From assembly GCF_032586235.1 (NCBI RefSeq), contig NZ_JAWHTD010000087.1:1-6619 (forward strand): a stretch of DNA of 6,619 nt, given 5' to 3'. Every line of letters starts with the position of its first letter. Positions within the stretch are counted from its first letter, which is position 1. The notes below the pieces were generated by a model. That model ran no database searches, had not been told where the DNA came from, and worked only from the letters and a program-made list of their open reading frames with translations. Positions 4,925 through 6,619 of the stretch are shown here, one piece after another. The position numbers and the translations under genes are program-made. This DNA comes from Aestuariicoccus sp032586235. GTDB taxonomy: Bacteria > Pseudomonadota > Alphaproteobacteria > Rhodobacterales > Rhodobacteraceae.

Positions 4925-6619
4925 TCAGAGGAAGGTGAAGTCCTCGGTCGTCAGATCCGCCGCTGCGATGCCCTGGATCAGCACCGTGTGGCCCTGATAG
5001 TCGATCAGCGCGCCGCCTGCGGTATCGGTGATGTTCAGCGCGGCAACCTTTCCGGCCAGACCGGAACCCGGCGCGTTTTCGACACCTACCATGCGGAAGC
5101 TGTCGACCCCGTCCTCGAAATCGGTGATGACATCCGCATCGCCGTCCTTGAAGAAGTTCCAGACGAAGACATCGGCCCCTTCACCGCCGGTCATGGTGTC
5201 GTCGCCGTCGCCGCCGTTGATCGTGTCGTTGCCCAGGCCGCCGTCGATGTCGTCGTCCCGGCCGCCGCCCGCTAGGAAGTCGTTGCCGCCGCCGCCCGTG
5301 ATCACGTCATTGGCCTCGCCGCCGCCGACGCTGTCGTCGCCTGCTCCGGCCGAGATGCTGTCCTGGCCGGATCCGCCGCCGAGGTCGTCGTTCCCGGCAT
5401 TGCCCTGGATTGTGTCGCTGCCGAAGGACCCGCCCATGGTGTCGTTGCCGTCGCCGCCGATGAGCAGGTCGTTGCCCGGCCCGCCGTTGACCACATCGTT
5501 GCCGATGCCGCCGTCGACCGTGTCGTCGTCCTGGCCGCCGCCCATGAAGTCGTTTCCGGCATCGCCGTCCATGTCGTCGTTGCCGGTGCCGCCGCCCATC
5601 AGGTCGTCGCCGGCACTGCCGCGCAGCAGATCGTCGCCGGGCCCCGCGCCGATATTGTCATTGCCGCCCGCACCGTCGAGCGTGTCGTCACCGCCCAGGC
5701 CGAAGATATTGTCGTCGCCCTCGTTGCCGGTCAGGTCGTCGGCGTCGTCGGTGCCGATCAGGGTCTGGTCCGCTGGCCCGTCGCTGGTGAAGGTGTTGTC
5801 CGCCAGATCGAGCGTGCCGTCGAGGAACTCGACGAATTCAATATCCTCCAGCTCGTCGTACCCTTCGGAGGATTCGACGACCGTTGTGCCGCCGTCTTCG
5901 GAAATCGTGGCGTCGTCGTAGTTCACGCCGATCACCGCGGTGTCCACGCCGTCGCCGCCGCGGAACCGGTTGTCGCCGACGCCGCCGATCAACCTGTCGT
6001 CGCCGCCTTCGCCGCGCAGCTGGGTCCATTCGGTCATGCCGGTTGCGTCCATCAGATCGCCCAGCTGGCTGCCGCGAATGCTCTCGATGCCGGTGAAGGT
6101 GTCGGTGTTGCCCTGGGTGTCGATCACCGTTCCCGCGTCCCAGTCGACGGTGATGCCGCTGCCCTCGCCGCCGAACCAGTCCATCTCGAAGTCGTATTGC
6201 AGCTGGTCGAAGCCCGCGCCGCCATGCACCGTGTCGTCCCCGCCCAGCGGCGCATAGCCCTGAAAGCGGTCCTCGTCCGCGCCGGTGATCAGATCGCCGT
6301 CCTGGCTGCCCTCGACGAAGTTGACGAAGGTGAAGGTGTCGTCGACAAGACCCGCGTCGCCGCTGACGGCGGTGCCGGTGCCGTCGACACCGATGGCGAT
6401 GGTCATGCCGCCCACGCCCGAGATGTCGCCGTAGCTGAGATTGTTGCCCTCTCCCAGCTCCCAAAGCCCGGCATGGCCCAGGATGGTATCGGCGCCCAGA
6501 CCGGGGCGCACCTGATCGCCGAAGCCCTGCGTCTCGGCCGCCCCGCCCGACGCGTCGAGCGTGTCGTTGCCGTCACCCCCGAAGAGCCGGTCTCGCCCAT
6601 CGCCGCCGTCCAGGCTGTC
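4925..6619 (-). CDS. RTX calcium-binding repeat protein with type I secretion C-terminus (5' end outside window)
   Basis: The frame is open from the window edge at 6619 to TGA at 4927-4925, giving the last 564 residues; the true start lies beyond the window. The in-frame GTG at 6511 is internal, because repeat sequence (LFGGDGNDTLD, visible residues 12-22) continues upstream of it. Numbering from 6619, residues 1-25 hold RTX nonapeptides. Residues ~120-280 form a mixed module with GIESIRGS (177-184), further GG-x-G-x-D turns and FLDGTLDLADN (265-275). Residues 288-485 are 22 consecutive nonapeptides of GGxGxDxUx type, which bind calcium and fold as a beta-roll outside the cell. Residues 486-564 form the C-terminal cap and secretion region, with DADVITDFEDGVDSFRM (494-510) and a hydrophobic DFTFL end, typical of type I secretion substrates. 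The protein is strongly acidic. No catalytic domain is visible, so adhesin, S-layer, protease, lipase or toxin roles cannot be separated. No HlyB/HlyD/TolC genes lie in the window. Confidence 0.92.
   Translation of the reverse strand, partial: DSLDGGDGRDRLFGGDGNDTLDASGGAAETQGFGDQVRPGLGADTILGHAGLWELGEGNNLSYGDISGVGGMTIAIGVDGTGTAVSGDAGLVDDTFTFVNFVEGSQDGDLITGADEDRFQGYAPLGGDDTVHGGAGFDQLQYDFEMDWFGGEGSGITVDWDAGTVIDTQGNTDTFTGIESIRGSQLGDLMDATGMTEWTQLRGEGGDDRLIGGVGDNRFRGGDGVDTAVIGVNYDDATISEDGGTTVVESSEGYDELEDIEFVEFLDGTLDLADNTFTSDGPADQTLIGTDDADDLTGNEGDDNIFGLGGDDTLDGAGGNDNIGAGPGDDLLRGSAGDDLMGGGTGNDDMDGDAGNDFMGGGQDDDTVDGGIGNDVVNGGPGNDLLIGGDGNDTMGGSFGSDTIQGNAGNDDLGGGSGQDSISAGAGDDSVGGGEANDVITGGGGNDFLAGGGRDDDIDGGLGNDTINGGDGDDTMTGGEGADVFVWNFFKDGDADVITDFEDGVDSFRMVGVENAPGSGLAGKVAALNITDTAGGALIDYQGHTVLIQGIAAADLTTEDFTFL
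5165..5758 (-). repeat. 22 tandem 27-bp repeats encoding RTX nonapeptides
   Basis: Twenty-two in-phase nine-residue units with no insertion run from IGTDDADDL to TGGEGADVF. Asp at position 7 and a hydrophobic residue at position 9 are conserved in all units. The ninth residue is Met in five units (6, 7, 8, 12 and 21). Position 1 is Gly in units 5, 7, 9, 13, 15 and 17 but in no even-numbered unit, so the DNA has a partial 54-bp higher-order period. Confidence 0.9.

Noticed and set aside
4802..5275. Rightward ORF of 157 codons after the operon
   Set aside because: It crosses the terminator-like palindrome and then runs antisense to the RTX C-terminus, with no ribosome binding site or family match.
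5165..5758. Regular repeats suggesting a CRISPR array
   Set aside because: The period is a uniform 27 bp with no spacers, and it encodes perfect RTX nonapeptides.
5028..5921. Long rightward ORF (297 codons) rich in Ser and Pro
   Set aside because: It is the antisense reading of the RTX repeats; the composition follows from the 27-bp repeat, and the leftward frame has clear domain signatures.
6403..6600. Leftward ORF of 65 codons in another frame near the window edge
   Set aside because: It is an out-of-frame shadow of the RTX coding sequence.

Overview
The window looks like chromosome or accessory DNA of a high-GC alphaproteobacterium, most likely Rhodobacteraceae (Roseobacter-like). The grounds are GC-rich third codon positions, a large acidic RTX protein with a type I secretion-type C-terminus, and the style of the LysR and XRE-cupin regulators. 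There is no rRNA, tRNA, CRISPR array or intact insertion sequence. The taxonomic call is inference.

Layout: (1) Positions 1-649 hold no gene I can support. Several frames are open through 230-580 but none is convincing. (2) 707-1831 (+) encodes a 374-residue FAD-dependent pyridine nucleotide-disulfide oxidoreductase. It resembles the sulfide:quinone oxidoreductase / flavocytochrome c sulfide dehydrogenase group, has a strong Shine-Dalgarno, and follows a possible leader hairpin. (3) 2020-2181 (-) is a small 53-residue ORF, divergent from a LysR-type regulator at 2266-3144 (+). The 84-bp gap between them is a natural regulatory region. (4) 3234-4786 (+) is a tight three-gene operon: XRE-cupin regulator, GNAT acetyltransferase closely resembling the tabtoxin-resistance enzyme TTR, and a short DUF606/YdcZ-type DMT membrane protein. 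The first gene begins inside a 28-bp palindrome, and its promoter geometry suggests a leaderless mRNA under autoregulation. (5) 4787-4924 is a convergent intergenic spacer with three successive inverted repeats, one a perfect 30-bp palindrome. (6) 4925-6619 (-) is the C-terminal 564 residues of an RTX protein, cut off at the window edge. It has 22 uninterrupted nonapeptides and a type I secretion-type tail.

Working together: the three-gene operon is the most coherent unit. A ligand-sensing repressor probably controls an acetyltransferase that modifies a small amine-bearing compound and a membrane protein that may move it. That is the architecture of a small resistance or detoxification module. 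The flavoprotein and the RTX protein are separate transcription units with no evident link to it. The sequence shows the families; the substrate and the module's purpose are inferred.
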